Source of the DNA: Beverwykella pulmonaria
Taxonomy: Eukaryota > Ascomycota > Dothideomycetes > Pleosporales > Melanommataceae
Length of the DNA: 64,000 nucleotides
Assembly: GCA_001599595.1 (NCBI GenBank)
Contig: BCHH01000002.1
Span: forward strand, 4,936,055-5,000,054
Reading direction: 5' to 3'
The position numbers and the translations under genes are program-made. The notes below the pieces were generated by a model. It made no database searches and was not told where the DNA came from. It was given only the letters and a program-made list of their open reading frames with translations. Positions 9,409 through 21,795 of this stretch are shown piece after piece; within the stretch, counting starts at the first letter, position 1; the number at the start of each line of letters is the position of its first letter.

Positions 9409-10302
9409 ATGACGCAGGCTGTTGTTACTGTTGATAAGTGCAAGAACAAACACGATGGGTGTAAGAGAAATTGGAAGGATTGGAATGCCTTTCAAGGCCG
9501 CTCCGGTTGGGTGTACGATCCTGATGATGGCCGGCCGTTGGAGCCAAGTGACGAGATCGACGACTGGTTTCAGCTCAATCCAGACAGCGCGAGGTTTCGT
9601 GATAAAGGCCTGGAGTTGAAGGACTTGCATGTGGCCTTGTATATGGGGACTGCCGCTACAGGGGAAGACGCTTCTCCTCCCTCAGATGAGGATGAGATTG
9701 ATGATATGAGCGAGCGTGGATCGTCGTCGTCAAGCCTGCTGTCGTCTCCTACACCTGACAGAGATCCGAGATCGTTTATATTAAAGCGCAAGGCACAAAC
9801 TAATGCCATGAGCTCTCGCAAGAAGTCAACTGCCCAGAAGGCAAACAAGTACCTAGGGGAACAGTTAGCAGCCATGAACGCCAGCGTAACCAAGATTGCT
9901 GGGCAGCTAGAGAGGGACGAACAGGGCGACGCAATTGACCTCTTTGGGTTAGAGTTTACGCCGCTAGATTTCCAGTACTGTGAGACAGTGATCTCTATGT
10001 TTGAAGCTCCATTTATGGCGAAGTGGTTTATGAAGCTCCCTACATACAAGGATCGACGGCGCTGGGTTCAGAGCCAGCTGCGCAAGAAGATAACAATGGA
10101 TCATTGGGATGAGATCGATATATGCTTAGAGTCGTGTGATATAGCCACAGAGGAGGCCGCAGAAGCTGCAGGGGCTTTAGAGGTTGCAAATGCTGTTGTA
10201 GATCCAGGAACCCCAGAGAACTGCACGCCAGTGCCTGTAGCACTGTTAGATATACAAGAAGTAACGCCCCGTGTATGTCCAGAAAATGAGAGATGCGGTT
10301 AG
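9409..10302 (+). CDS. SANT/Myb-like domain protein of transposon type
   Basis: The frame encodes 297 residues from an ATG. Residues 10-85 fit the Myb/SANT-like DNA-binding domain found in companion proteins of PIF/Harbinger-type DNA transposons and in domesticated relatives. Landmarks are a Lys/Trp-rich start (CKRNWKDWNAF), GWVYDPDDGRP, SDEIDDWFQLNPDSARFR and an ATGEDASPP end. A Ser/acidic linker (about 85-115), a basic patch with SSRKKSTAQK and a C-terminal helical part follow. The last dozen codons run into the antisense of a ketosynthase fragment, so the natural C-terminus is probably replaced. No transposase gene is adjacent. Likely a mobilised or stranded accessory gene; whether it is expressed cannot be told. 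Confidence 0.6.
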   Translation: MTQAVVTVDKCKNKHDGCKRNWKDWNAFQGRSGWVYDPDDGRPLEPSDEIDDWFQLNPDSARFRDKGLELKDLHVALYMGTAATGEDASPPSDEDEIDDMSERGSSSSSLLSSPTPDRDPRSFILKRKAQTNAMSSRKKSTAQKANKYLGEQLAAMNASVTKIAGQLERDEQGDAIDLFGLEFTPLDFQYCETVISMFEAPFMAKWFMKLPTYKDRRRWVQSQLRKKITMDHWDEIDICLESCDIATEEAAEAAGALEVANAVVDPGTPENCTPVPVALLDIQEVTPRVCPENERCG

Positions 10303-10628
10303 CAATCATTTCGTCGCTTACTCCGAGGATGTGATATTTGGGAAAGTTCCCGAAGTCTCGCGCCACAGCATCTCGATAGTCGCTCATCGAAGATCCCATG
10401 TAGCACGCCGTCTGGGTGCCCGATACTTTTCGAAGAGGCATCCCAGCATTCTCAAGAGCTTCGTAGGCCACCTCCATGGCAATACGCTGTCTCGGGTGAG
10501 AGGCCACTTCTCGCATTCTTGATCAATTTCCAGAATCTCAGAGGATCTGAAGCCTCCCCGGGAAACCGACATGATAATCCAATGATAGCAATGGCGTCAG
10601 TGGACCCGGTGCCGTTCAGGAAGGGCAT
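10268..10628 (-). pseudogene. polyketide synthase ketosynthase N-terminal fragment
   Basis: From an ATG at 10628 the minus strand reads the usual start of a fungal highly reducing PKS ([18 protein letters not shown], then [11 protein letters not shown]). Around 10497-10505 the frame jumps to [18 protein letters not shown], followed by YMGSSMSDYRDA and NRISHFLDIHG at 10268. About 60 residues that normally lie between these blocks (the GGHFL region up to MDPQQR) are deleted, with a frameshift. Homology ends abruptly before the catalytic cysteine motif, where the DNA of the SANT-type gene begins. This is a dead remnant of a secondary-metabolite gene broken by deletion and insertion. Confidence 0.8.
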
Positions 10629-11031
10629 CTTGAATGCGTGCAGACAAGGAAGAGAATCTTGGGATTTGGAATAATGATTGGGACGAAAATGAGGGTGAGG
10701 GTAAATACAACACCCCTTTCTTTCGGTACTCTGGACCTTCACTATTCGGTACGCATTTGCTTGGCCATCAGATGCAAACTCGGCATGCCCGCGGCGGAGC
10801 GGTCAATTCAGATGTTGCTCCGGCACTGGCGTCATCATTTCGGGGACCTACTTGCCCCGTGCTCTCATATTATGGCGGAGTAAAGGATTCTACTGTATCA
10901 GCCGTGTCTGTTATCCTGTCGCCGTAGGCGTGTGTATGGCATCAAGTTACACTGAGCTTCTCCATAGGGATGTTAACCCCACGCCACCGACGTCGCACAC
11001 AGGAACCCTGTATTAAAGATCAAATTTTCAA
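10629..11031. other. no gene seen
   Basis: Likely the old upstream region of the ketosynthase fragment. Several short plus-strand frames are open here, but none is convincing. Confidence 0.4.
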
Positions 11032-11640
11032 GTGACTATCGGCCGAGAAGGAATCGCCTTAAAGGTGACTGGACTATCTGTGCTCGCTCGGGCTAATACA
11101 ACGGTGAGCATGAACGGGCTGTTCCGCCGGTTCACGCGGTTTTGTCAGACGGAACCACCGCGAAGAGATGGCCTTCCATGGTATCTTGTAAGACAAGCGC
11201 TGAAAAGAGCTAGGATAACAAACGGACTGCTTTTGTCAGAATCTAAGGCTGGCAAGTTCACAAAGAAGATTAATGCAGCACTCTACCTTGGCGAGGCCGC
11301 AGTACTATACCAGCAGTTAATCAGCTTAGAAGCAGCTATCCTTGCTCAACTACGGACCGGCAAGTTATTTCTAAACGAGTATCTTTACAAGATTAATGCA
11401 GTAGATACAGCAGTTTGCAACTGTGGACACACAGAATCTATACAACACTTCCTCTTCTCCTGTAGGAGGTGGGCGCAACAGAGAACTAAGCTAAGAGAAC
11501 AACATGGAAACTGATTTGGAGACCTATCTTATGCACTAGAAGGCTACTTAAGCAGAATAGAAGGTGGCAGAAATATTAACGGCCTAATAGAACGATGGAA
11601 ACCAGACATCAATATAATCAAAGCGACTATTTAATTTGCG
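11032..11640 (+). pseudogene. LINE ORF2 C-terminus (RNase H tail and zinc knuckle)
   Basis: The frame shows the end of a Tad1-like non-LTR retrotransposon. It contains an AQLRTGKLFLNEYL block, the cysteine/histidine knuckle CNCGHTESIQHFLFSC with the following RRWAQQRTKLR, and after one TGA at 11512 the same frame continues (ALEGYLSRIEGG, ERWKPDINIIKATI) to about 11632. The TGA is what C-to-T change of CGA gives, the typical RIP product. The upstream reverse transcriptase is missing. Confidence 0.75.
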
Positions 11641-12276
11641 ATAGAGACTGGATGTCTGCATTTAAGCAGACAAGACGCAAGCGCAGAAGCCGACCTCATC
11701 GAGAGAAGACTCCTAAGGATTTAAGCTCCTATCCTCTAACCAAATACACTGCGAGCCTCCACCACACGTGCCTCCACCAGTGCACTGCCGATTAAGACGC
11801 GCACAACGCTGGAATTGCCCTGCGGACACGAGGCGTCGAAAACTATCCACCTAGGCTCGCCTCTTAAATCCGACCTTCCGTTAACAGTAACGTATCACTT
11901 TCATTTATTTCCTTTGTTTAGCATGGCGTTAGAAAATGGATAAGCAGTTCTCACAGTTGGCTTCTGAGCTGAAGCAGGCATAAAGGCAGGATGTATATAG
12001 CTAGCGCATAGTAACGGCCCATACTCATAGGGTGCATGGCCATAATAGTACCTACATACATACATACGTCAGGGTGGCGGGCCGACGAAGACTCTCACCT
12101 CCCTGTAGTGTCGGCTGGGAACCTGTAAATACCTTGCCGCCGGGTATTTTACAGAGCTAAGAAGAGTCAAGACTGGCCAGCACTGTCCGCTGGTCAGGGC
12201 TGCTGGTGGACGAGCCATCGCCGGCCCAACCACCAACAAGCGATAAGAGAATCATTTCTTAACGCCTAGTGGTGTA
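11641..12276. other. no gene; probable LINE 3' region
   Basis: Downstream of the LINE relic. A short CATA microsatellite occurs near 12055-12066. No coding signal was seen up to the stop codon of the HET gene. Confidence 0.4.
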
Positions 12277-13992
12277 CTAGATATATCTAACAACGATTTG
12301 ATACCAGCGTTGCAAGCTATCGTGGTCGCTCTGAGCACAGCGAGTGGCAGGCGAGCGCCGAAGCGCAATGGACAACCTTTGTCCACTTGAGAGGCGGATA
12401 GAACAGCGATCAATTAGGGCAAAAGAATGAAAAAGAGTAACCCTTCTGAACGCACGTTTGGCATGTACCAGCTCGAACACTTTCCCAATCGACCAGATCT
12501 CATCAATCTTTACGAACTGTAACAATATTCTCACAGCTCCATCCGGAGAGTTCGCAATTTGGCAAAAGATTTGGTCTGACTGCTTCGATGGTATTTGTGG
12601 CATGTTTGTTTGTATTTCGAAATCGGTGTTTGTCTCTCCTGATATCGACAGGGTAGAATGACCAGTTCGGGCTTTTAAGTTCCATTTCTGGGCAAGAAAC
12701 AAACTGCCGTCGATAGTAAACTTTGTGTGGATACTCCTATTCCGGCCCGAGCCGCTCGGACCAGGACAAATGAGTATCTTGGTTTTTTTGAGCTTGGACG
12801 TGTGGCCTGTAAGATTTGGTAATATTGCGGGGAAACATCTGAGACGTTGGAATACCTCGGCGTGCTCAGTTCTTTGTAAAAGGAGACATAAGGCTCCTTT
12901 CATATACTTCTTTAGAGAATGATTGAGGACGGCTACATGGGTGACTCCGGTACGTGGCTCGCTATTGTCGAAGAAAATCAACTTGTCGGAAACATCTTGA
13001 TAGTCCAGCAATGGAAGTATCGTAGAAATTTCATTTCGAGAAGACGTAACGGTTGTCATTATCTGCTCGTGAGCTTGAGTTGCCCATCTCATCGTTGCGA
13101 AGATGCCGGTGTATGGTATATTTGAGGGAAAGCAGCAAATTCCACGCGAGATACACACTGTGCACTCGGTATTGTCGCAGAAACATTTTGGTGAGTCTGC
13201 CAAGAGAGGCTGGTACTCATGATGGAGACTGTATCTAAACAAAAAAAGTGAATGATCGGCCGTCGCATTGAAAATGGCTTCTTGAAGCCTGATGAAGGCC
13301 TTTTGCCGGCCTTCTCCGTAAAGTAGAGGCATGTTAACCTCAAATAGACCTAAGAGTGAATAGGCCTCGTCTTCCTCCCTGGTAACTTGTCGATGAGCTG
13401 CCCAAGAAAGCCTCTCCATAGCACTGAAATAATCAATTTTATGAGTCCGAACAAGAACTTCTGGGTCGATACCTGTAAATTCCGCAATCTCTTTGTGCCG
13501 TTCGAATTTTGTACCAATCAGTGCCCAATCCCTCGCGTAGAATTCAACACTTGTGGGAGCAATCAGCTCCTGTAGTGTCCAACCGCGAGTGAACCACTCG
13601 CTCTGGTAGAACTCTCGGTCCCTACCCACTTCAGAATTTGAAATATCTGCCAGATATACATAACAGATGTTCGAATTTGCATAGTAATTCCACATGGAGT
13701 TGATAGCTTCCTGCAATTCGGCCGAGCTGGACTTGTCGATGCAGCAAGTATCGATCCAGATCCATTGGTAATTGTCCCGAGAAGCCAAGTCGCAACATCC
13801 CTGAATCTTGGAGAACCCTTGTTTCTTTCTCGCCGGGCTTTCGGGATTCGATATTGGTGTCTTGCTTATGTCTTCAAGTGTACATTCTTCAGAGTTAGGA
13901 GAGCACCAGCGATGAGATAGAATGACATAGTCCGGGATATAGCCAGGAAGGAAGTATTGGAGTTCAAGAGTTGCAGTATTTAGCAGCCTCAT
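12277..13992 (-). CDS. HET-domain heterokaryon incompatibility protein
   Basis: A single intact 571-codon exon starting at ATG. The N-terminal 240 residues carry the HET domain in order: YVILSHRW near residue 22, a QWIWIDTCCIDKSSSAELQE block (about 75-95), CYVYLADI (about 110), EWFTRGWTLQELIAP (about 130-145) and EDEAYSLLGLFEVNMPLLYGEG (about 210-230). The remaining 330 residues show no NACHT, WD40 or other domain I recognise. HET proteins trigger programmed cell death after fusion of unlike hyphae. The gene lies in the repeat island but keeps an open frame, so it may be under selection or recently arrived. Which locus it corresponds to cannot be told. Confidence 0.9.
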   Translation of the reverse strand: MRLLNTATLELQYFLPGYIPDYVILSHRWCSPNSEECTLEDISKTPISNPESPARKKQGFSKIQGCCDLASRDNYQWIWIDTCCIDKSSSAELQEAINSMWNYYANSNICYVYLADISNSEVGRDREFYQSEWFTRGWTLQELIAPTSVEFYARDWALIGTKFERHKEIAEFTGIDPEVLVRTHKIDYFSAMERLSWAAHRQVTREEDEAYSLLGLFEVNMPLLYGEGRQKAFIRLQEAIFNATADHSLFLFRYSLHHEYQPLLADSPKCFCDNTECTVCISRGICCFPSNIPYTGIFATMRWATQAHEQIMTTVTSSRNEISTILPLLDYQDVSDKLIFFDNSEPRTGVTHVAVLNHSLKKYMKGALCLLLQRTEHAEVFQRLRCFPAILPNLTGHTSKLKKTKILICPGPSGSGRNRSIHTKFTIDGSLFLAQKWNLKARTGHSTLSISGETNTDFEIQTNMPQIPSKQSDQIFCQIANSPDGAVRILLQFVKIDEIWSIGKVFELVHAKRAFRRVTLFHSFALIDRCSIRLSSGQRLSIALRRSPATRCAQSDHDSLQRWYQIVVRYI

Positions 13993-14594
13993 AGTTTAAT
14001 GTAGATGTTGGGGGTATTCGGTAATCTAAAGGGAAGAAAATTGAAGTGTCGTTCGAATCTTAGTTTCTGGAAACCGACATAGACTGCTAAGGAGCTTAGA
14101 GGCGCTAAACCGCTTTAAAACGTAGACGTTGTGATCTGAGTTCAACTACACAGTGAATGCGAGTAGTGTGGTCAGGGTGTCGAATGCAGGACGATAGAGT
14201 TGCAATGGTGGGGCTTCCTTTTAATCCTTTCAGCGCGGCTGAGCTGAGTGACTCGGCCTAAAGCATCAACCCCGCTTGCGCCACGTGCTCGCTAAGCCAC
14301 ATGCTGGGGGGGGGGGGTGTTTTTTAGTCTTTTGTGTGGAACTCTTGCCACCCTTACTATAATCTTGAGTGGATGAACACTCCAACCACGCTAGTAGGGA
14401 GGACGGCCGACCCGTACTGACCAGGAGCTTGTGCGAGAGGCGTTGAAATTTTTGGGCCATAGAGGACGACGTTGAGGCGTAAGTGATCGACGCTGGGACG
14501 TGGATGCCAAGAGGTTTTGAGTTGTGACCAGATCGGATCTCGGAAGAGACGGGAGTCGTCAAGAACGCCCGGTGAAGTATGGTAGCTGTCGACA
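13993..14594. other. no gene; contains G homopolymer
   Basis: Upstream region of the HET gene and downstream region of the ubiquitin-like gene. It has a run of about nine G at 14308-14318. A minus-strand frame across 14266-14595 has no ATG start and no similarity. Confidence 0.4.
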
Positions 14595-14840
14595 CTAGCG
14601 TCGAGAAACTTCCTCTATCTCAGTTTCCATTTTGTCTAGATATTTTTGAACCTCCTCCGCAGGCCTGGTTCCTGGGGTTGGAACATAAATCTGTCTCCCC
14701 GCAAAACTCAGTAGCTGCTGGTCCAGAGGTATCCCTTCGCGGTCCCGAATCTTAGTTGCAACATCCTCTATTCGCTCAGCTCTTGATACTTCGAGCATTA
14801 TCGTCTTTCCTATCACTGCCTCGATCAATATGATGCACCT
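14595..14840 (-). CDS. diverged ubiquitin-like protein, 5' end uncertain
   Basis: The minus strand reads a ubiquitin fold over roughly 50 residues. IILIEAVIGKTIMLEV lines up with the first beta strands of ubiquitin; then come a VATKIRDREGIPLDQQ helix-loop and LLSFAGRQ, where ubiquitin has LIFAGKQ. After that the sequence departs: the second half of the fold is replaced by a TPGTRPAEEVQKYLDKM helix and the frame stops without a Gly-Gly end, so it cannot be conjugated like ubiquitin. No ATG lies just upstream, so a first exon may be missing or the gene may be a relic. Diverged ubiquitin copies are common near fungal HET and NLR genes, but a link here is only suggested by position. Confidence 0.5.
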   Translation of the reverse strand, partial: RCIILIEAVIGKTIMLEVSRAERIEDVATKIRDREGIPLDQQLLSFAGRQIYVPTPGTRPAEEVQKYLDKMETEIEEVSRR

Positions 14841-17233
14841 TAGCCTTATCAGTGAACTGAAGCCTGACGCACGTACAGGTTTTTACAACTATTTGCATGC
14901 TGTCGCGTAACTCGCTCGTTCTTCCAGGTCAGAGAGCTCTTTGACCAGAATAAATAATTCTAGAGATCTGAAACGTTTGAGATGTGCGCAGTATTCTTAA
15001 TGTGGACGACGATAAGGGCCATTCAAATACGCCGGAGAGCCTTGTGATAAGAGAAGAACAAGAAGTATAAATATCCTAACCAAGTGCGGCTTTTGCATCA
15101 AGTGCACTCAGCCGTCTTGAGACGTGGTGTGCTATGATTGGATCGAGTCCTCTCAGCTAAACCCTTAGCCGAATGGGTTCTGGTTTTGTATCTCCCCGTA
15201 GAATACTTTATACCTCCTCCCATCGACAACTCTATCATGAACAGATAGTCTGAGCACAACAGGAGTATCAATTGCTGCAGAGTATGCCATCCTCGAAATA
15301 TGAGATATACCAGCCGTTAACTATCTTAGCGTCATCTTTATCCATAGTTTGCAAGGTCACCAACACAGGACATGGGCGAAGGATCAAATTTTCTAGCCCA
15401 GACAACTCTTACCAGCTAACTTACCAAACGTTCAAATACTCACGAACACAAGGCTAAATCTTCAGCCCTCTAACAGTCACGTCGTTAGCATTCAGTTTTC
15501 TATCTAGTGTAGCGGCTCAGCTAAGGGGTTAATGTTTTAGTGTCAAGTCTAGAAGCGAGAGGGTGGGCCGGGTGCTGTGCTAACCGTGCAGCTAATAAGG
15601 TTTACATTAATTGTAGAAAATTTTCAAAAAACAATGTGTTAGCTCTCTATACCATATAATTGGGATACTTAATAATATTTTTTGTCTTGTAGAGTCTACC
15701 ATCCATTTTGCTTCCAAAACCAACAAGAACTCCACAAATTTTATATCCTCCTATGTGAGTTGTGTACCGTGCTACCCCCCCTTAAAAAACTCTCTAAGAG
15801 AGACACACTGTTCTTCTCTCCCAAGCCCCAGATATACATCTTCTTCCTCCCCGTCTCCGCGCGGCGTAACATAAAATTAAAGCTTCCTGTCACGTATATC
15901 ACGTGTTCTACTATGTCACGTGTCTCACACATGTCACGTGTCTCACATGACATACCATATGTCCTATTCTAGCTAGCTCACCCTTCATGGGTATATATAG
16001 TCGTCGTGCGAGCAGTCAGCTCTTCACGGCTTTCTCACTCTTTATACACACTTCCATCAGACAGTTGACTTCCGCCTTCTACTCGTGACACTTCCACCTC
16101 CCTTGCACATCATGAAATCCAATTTAAGCCAATCCACTTAATCCAGTTTCTCTTCCACCTCTTGAACTATAAGTTTAAAATACAAGGCTGCATAAATGGC
16201 TGCTGGGGCACCAGATACATCAGCAGCTCTTATATATCCAGAGGATCCCCAAAACTTCATCAGATAAATCAAAATTCCAACAGTCCACAGTGAGGGCCAG
16301 GCCAGGCCCAACAACAGCCACTCCTATTAGTAGCCCAGGTAGCACCAATTTTGCATAACAACTGTTCACACATCTTAGTGTTCGCGGGAAGGGCAAAGGA
16401 GTACTTTGTATTGTTCTAGGTTCAGGTTCATCTGCAAGCTCACTATAATAAGAAGAAACGCTCTCTAGGCAGTGTGCGCCCGCTTAGAAATAAACTAAAG
16501 CTAGACAGGTAAGACACATCTAACAGAGGAACAGCAGGACAATCGTTGTGAGAGTAATAAAAAAGAAGCTTGTTCTAGCAGAGTCAGAGTCCGCAAGGTA
16601 CACATATTTCTTTATGCTGCTTACGAATAACCCAGCGTATATCCCCGTGTTGAGAAGGATAACAATAAGGAAGGGAAGGTCGAAGCAAATGTGTGTTTCA
16701 TTTATGATGAAAAAATTCAGGAAAGAAGTGAAAGACTAAATCAGATCAATACGGACATGGATGACCGCCCTTTTTGAGGCTCACGAAATGATGAATGCAG
16801 TATACAAGATATTTTAGAGTCTCGTCTCAAGATGGACTGTTCTCCCCGTTTCACAGGTCGTTGAGGCGCAGTCCAATCAAGGTCTCACGCTTGAAGTGGC
16901 GCCTACCCTTATTCAGAGCTACAGTCAACATAGTCAACTCGTCGCCACTGAGCCACTACATAGAAGCACAGATAGCAGCATATTAGAAATTGGTGCACAG
17001 TCATTCAGCACATTAACAATATAATAACACAAAAATCTTTCCACCTTTTCAAGTACTCTGCGCGTTTGGTAACATTACTTGATGCTTGGTGGTGGCTGTG
17101 CAGGCCTGTGCTTACCACTGACTCAAACATTTCGAGATACATATAAGAGCGGCTCAAAATGTAAATAAATCGCAACATTTCAAATACTTATTTTCAACCC
17201 CCACAATCGAACAAGTAGAACGTATCTCAACCA
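14841..17233. other. 2.4 kb without a supported gene
   Basis: AT-rich sequence. At 15890-15950 three CACGTG palindromes lie close together, and a TATATATA box follows at 15992-15999, a promoter-like layout with no gene downstream on either strand. It resembles the E-box cluster at 4505-4605 and may be another LTR relic. Frames of 60-96 codons here match nothing I know. The last 200 bases are probably the promoter of the F-box gene. Confidence 0.45.
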
Positions 17234-18295
17234 ATGTCTGCACTACACGCCACACTCCCCACTCTTCCCACCGAACTCCTCCTCCAAATCTCCACCTACC
17301 TCTCCTCTTGTACAACGGCCTGTCTAGCCTTCACATCGCGCCTTCTCTACCTCAAAATTTCCCCGGCCCTATTCTCTCACCTCAAAACAACCGACACTGC
17401 CGAGTACACCACGCTCCTCCAACGTCTCCAAAAGGATCGGCCTCAATTACTCAGGTACTGCTCCTCCTGCATCAGCCTGCACGACCGAACTCTCTTCCCA
17501 TTAGAGGATATTGATGAGGAATATTTCATGTTCCGCGTCCACAAGCCGCTTCCCCCATCCGGGGAATCCAAAAAGGTAGTCCTCAACGTGAAAACAAGGC
17601 ACGTCGACTTGGTGCTCCAGCGTAGCGACCGAACCACCGGCACCCTCCACAACGCCGGGATGTGCCCGTCACGTCTAACTTGCAAAGGCAAAGTCTTACT
17701 TTCGTTTCCAGAAGAAAAGAAAAACAGCAAGGGTGACGACGAGGATAACGACCAGGGTGACGACGAGGATAACGACAAGGATGACTGGGACGAGGACACC
17801 GAAGAGGATGACAACGCGGGCTTCTCCGCAACAATACTCTACACCGCGCACCAACCGTCACTCACACGACGCAAGAATGGTTACGAACCCACATTCACAC
17901 ACCTAACGACCTACAAAATCATCCTCTCAAACCCCCTACACACCTCCTTACCCCACTTCTCCAATCTGCGTCTCGTACTCAACACGTTAGGAATCCGATG
18001 CTGCACGCACTGTCTCGGAGGCGCGATCGAGGACGAAACAGTGTGTAAATTAGTACAGATGCTGTCAGGAGAGAAGATAGGGGACTGTGCATGTGCGCTG
18101 GGAGCGCCGGAACAGACGTGTGAGAGGCATAGACATAATGGGCTTGAAAGAGAGGGTGGGTGTAGTTGTAGTACGGATGTAGAGGTTAGGATTGTAGGGG
18201 GTTGTGTAGTAGAGATTAGGGTTTGGAGGTTTGGGGGGAGGAGGATGGGGAAGAAGGAGAGGAGGAGCTTGAGGAAGCAGTTTTTGTTAGTGTGA
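17234..18295 (+). CDS. F-box protein
   Basis: A single exon of 353 codons starts at ATG after a CAACC context. Residues 8-50 form an F-box-like motif (LPTLPTELLLQISTYLSSC, then ACLAFTSRLLY), the part that would bind Skp1 in an SCF ubiquitin ligase. The middle has a Cys pair (CSSCISLHDRTLFP) as in many Dothideomycete F-box proteins and a strongly acidic repeat at about 172-198 built from a GDDEDND unit. The C-terminal third carries more cysteines (CCTHCLGG, CACALG) and a basic end. No substrate-binding repeat is evident, so the target is unknown. Confidence 0.75.
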   Translation: MSALHATLPTLPTELLLQISTYLSSCTTACLAFTSRLLYLKISPALFSHLKTTDTAEYTTLLQRLQKDRPQLLRYCSSCISLHDRTLFPLEDIDEEYFMFRVHKPLPPSGESKKVVLNVKTRHVDLVLQRSDRTTGTLHNAGMCPSRLTCKGKVLLSFPEEKKNSKGDDEDNDQGDDEDNDKDDWDEDTEEDDNAGFSATILYTAHQPSLTRRKNGYEPTFTHLTTYKIILSNPLHTSLPHFSNLRLVLNTLGIRCCTHCLGGAIEDETVCKLVQMLSGEKIGDCACALGAPEQTCERHRHNGLEREGGCSCSTDVEVRIVGGCVVEIRVWRFGGRRMGKKERRSLRKQFLLV

Positions 18296-18524
18296 TGCGG
18301 AGATGCGACCGACTTAAGAAACTGCTGGTGGAGATCTGAGTCGAAATGGAGGGGCAAAGCACTTCAAACAAAAGGAAGTTGAGAGCCCGTGGTATTCGAA
18401 GGAAGGCAGTGATGTGTTTTAATTAGCAGTGAGAGGTAGTAGACATGTATACAATTCCGCCCAACATCCCATCCATATCCGCCCAAGTAAAATCTACCCT
18501 TCTCATTCATCATCAGTAAATCTC

Positions 18525-20497
<1,973 letters not shown>

Positions 20498-21571
20498 CTA
20501 CTTCCGGCACTCATTCCATAATCTGTCGACGACCTGGAAAACGGCCGTCACGGATTTCATGGTTTCCGGATCGATGTGCTGCCCAAAGCGTTGCTGCATT
20601 TTGTCCGGATGCCATCGCACTCGCTCCCTCTTCAACATGGCGGCTGCGTCGTCTTTCCACACACTTGAGTGTTCAAAGAAATACTCAATGGCCTCTTTCG
20701 AGACAGACGCACACCGCCCGGACGCGACCGGCCACGGGATGATGTCCTGAACTCGGGTTGCGCTCTCCTGGGCAATATCCTGGTATCCCTTCAGATCTTC
20801 CCATTTCTTGGCGTATCTCGTCCAAGCTGCCTCTAATGCCTTGGCCTTCTTTCGTTCTTCGCCCCGCTTCAAACTCTCCCGCATCTGATGCCGGATATCC
20901 CTCCGCTCTTCCTCCCTCTTGGCTGTCTCCTCTTCCATTTGGCGACGGTGCTTGTCCCGACGCTTCCGCTGCTCTGCCCTGGCTTCACGCTCCTCGATTA
21001 TGTGCTCGTGGCTCTTCTCCCACATTTTGGTGCGCACGTACTCTGCATATTCTTCGTCGCTCATGCGTTCCAACTTGCCGTCAGGGCCCGGCTTTGTGTT
21101 TGAGTATACGTGAATGGGCTGGCCGTACACGCCTTCCCAGTACGAAGCGCCTTCGTCATCGGCAAGCGCATCAAAGAGCGATTCGCGGAATGCTTCATCG
21201 GGGTGAAGGCCATTTGCTTCCGGGCTGGCCTGCCCCTCATCGTCCAAGCCATCAAATAGTGACTCCCGATGTCTGTTGCCGGGGTCTTGGTATTCCCCGC
21301 TCCGGGTGAAGGTGTAGTCGTGTATGGTTTCAGCGGAGCTGCGATGCCCACGCCGCCGCTTGGAGTCTCGATGGGTTCGCCTCGAAGGGCTGCGCTCGTC
21401 TGAGCGATGGCGCTTAGATGGGCCGCCTTCTCCTTTACCCTCTCTTTTCCCGTGTCGATGATGCCGCTTCGAGGCCTTGGATCCCGGCTCGGACTTCAGG
21501 CGGAATTTGGTTGTCTTTGTGGCGCCATAGGCCTCGGCGTCATCGTGCCGCTCGCTAGGTTGGTCCTCCAT
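20498..21571 (-). CDS. NF-kappa-B inhibitor-like protein 1 homologue
   Basis: The product has 357 residues. The ATG at 21571 was chosen because everything upstream in frame is unlike the family and overlaps the promoter. The N-terminus is a basic, Arg/Ser-rich tract (residues 25-85). Two copies of an RESLFD(G/A)L motif follow, then a long charged helix (about 165-260, MSDEEYAEYVRTKMWEK onward). The C-terminal part, with a W(H)PDKM heptad (RVRWHPDKMQQRFG), recalls a J-domain helix and is the conserved core of the NFKBIL1 family. NFKBIL1 proteins are nuclear and have been linked to mRNA processing. It shares a short divergent promoter with the NSRP1-like gene. Confidence 0.8.
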   Translation of the reverse strand: MEDQPSERHDDAEAYGATKTTKFRLKSEPGSKASKRHHRHGKREGKGEGGPSKRHRSDERSPSRRTHRDSKRRRGHRSSAETIHDYTFTRSGEYQDPGNRHRESLFDGLDDEGQASPEANGLHPDEAFRESLFDALADDEGASYWEGVYGQPIHVYSNTKPGPDGKLERMSDEEYAEYVRTKMWEKSHEHIIEEREARAEQRKRRDKHRRQMEEETAKREEERRDIRHQMRESLKRGEERKKAKALEAAWTRYAKKWEDLKGYQDIAQESATRVQDIIPWPVASGRCASVSKEAIEYFFEHSSVWKDDAAAMLKRERVRWHPDKMQQRFGQHIDPETMKSVTAVFQVVDRLWNECRK

Positions 21572-21795
21572 GTTGAGGAGTTTCTTTTTCCAGTAGTGAG
21601 GTGTACATAGAGCAAGTGATGCGGAAGTTATTACAATGTGGGTGTGTGGAAGTGTGGAGTTGTGAGAGCAAAGGTTGGCAACGGCAAGTGGCGAGTAAAC
21701 ACAGTCCGTGCGGCTTGGCATTTGAACAAGGGCAGCGTGCGTCGCGGCTTCTCTCCACATCAACTCCACAACAACTCTCACTGCACACACCCGCC
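21572..21795. promoter_or_regulatory. divergent promoter, NFKBIL1-like / NSRP1-like
   Basis: Only 224 bp separate the two start codons of divergently transcribed genes, both of families tied to splicing. It must hold both promoters; no TATA box is obvious. Confidence 0.6.

Noticed and set aside
9048..10267. Complete terminal inverted repeats for the SANT-type element
   Set aside because: Left-end candidates are visible, but the right end (CGCCCC at 10265) matches them over only a few bases and no target duplication is evident.
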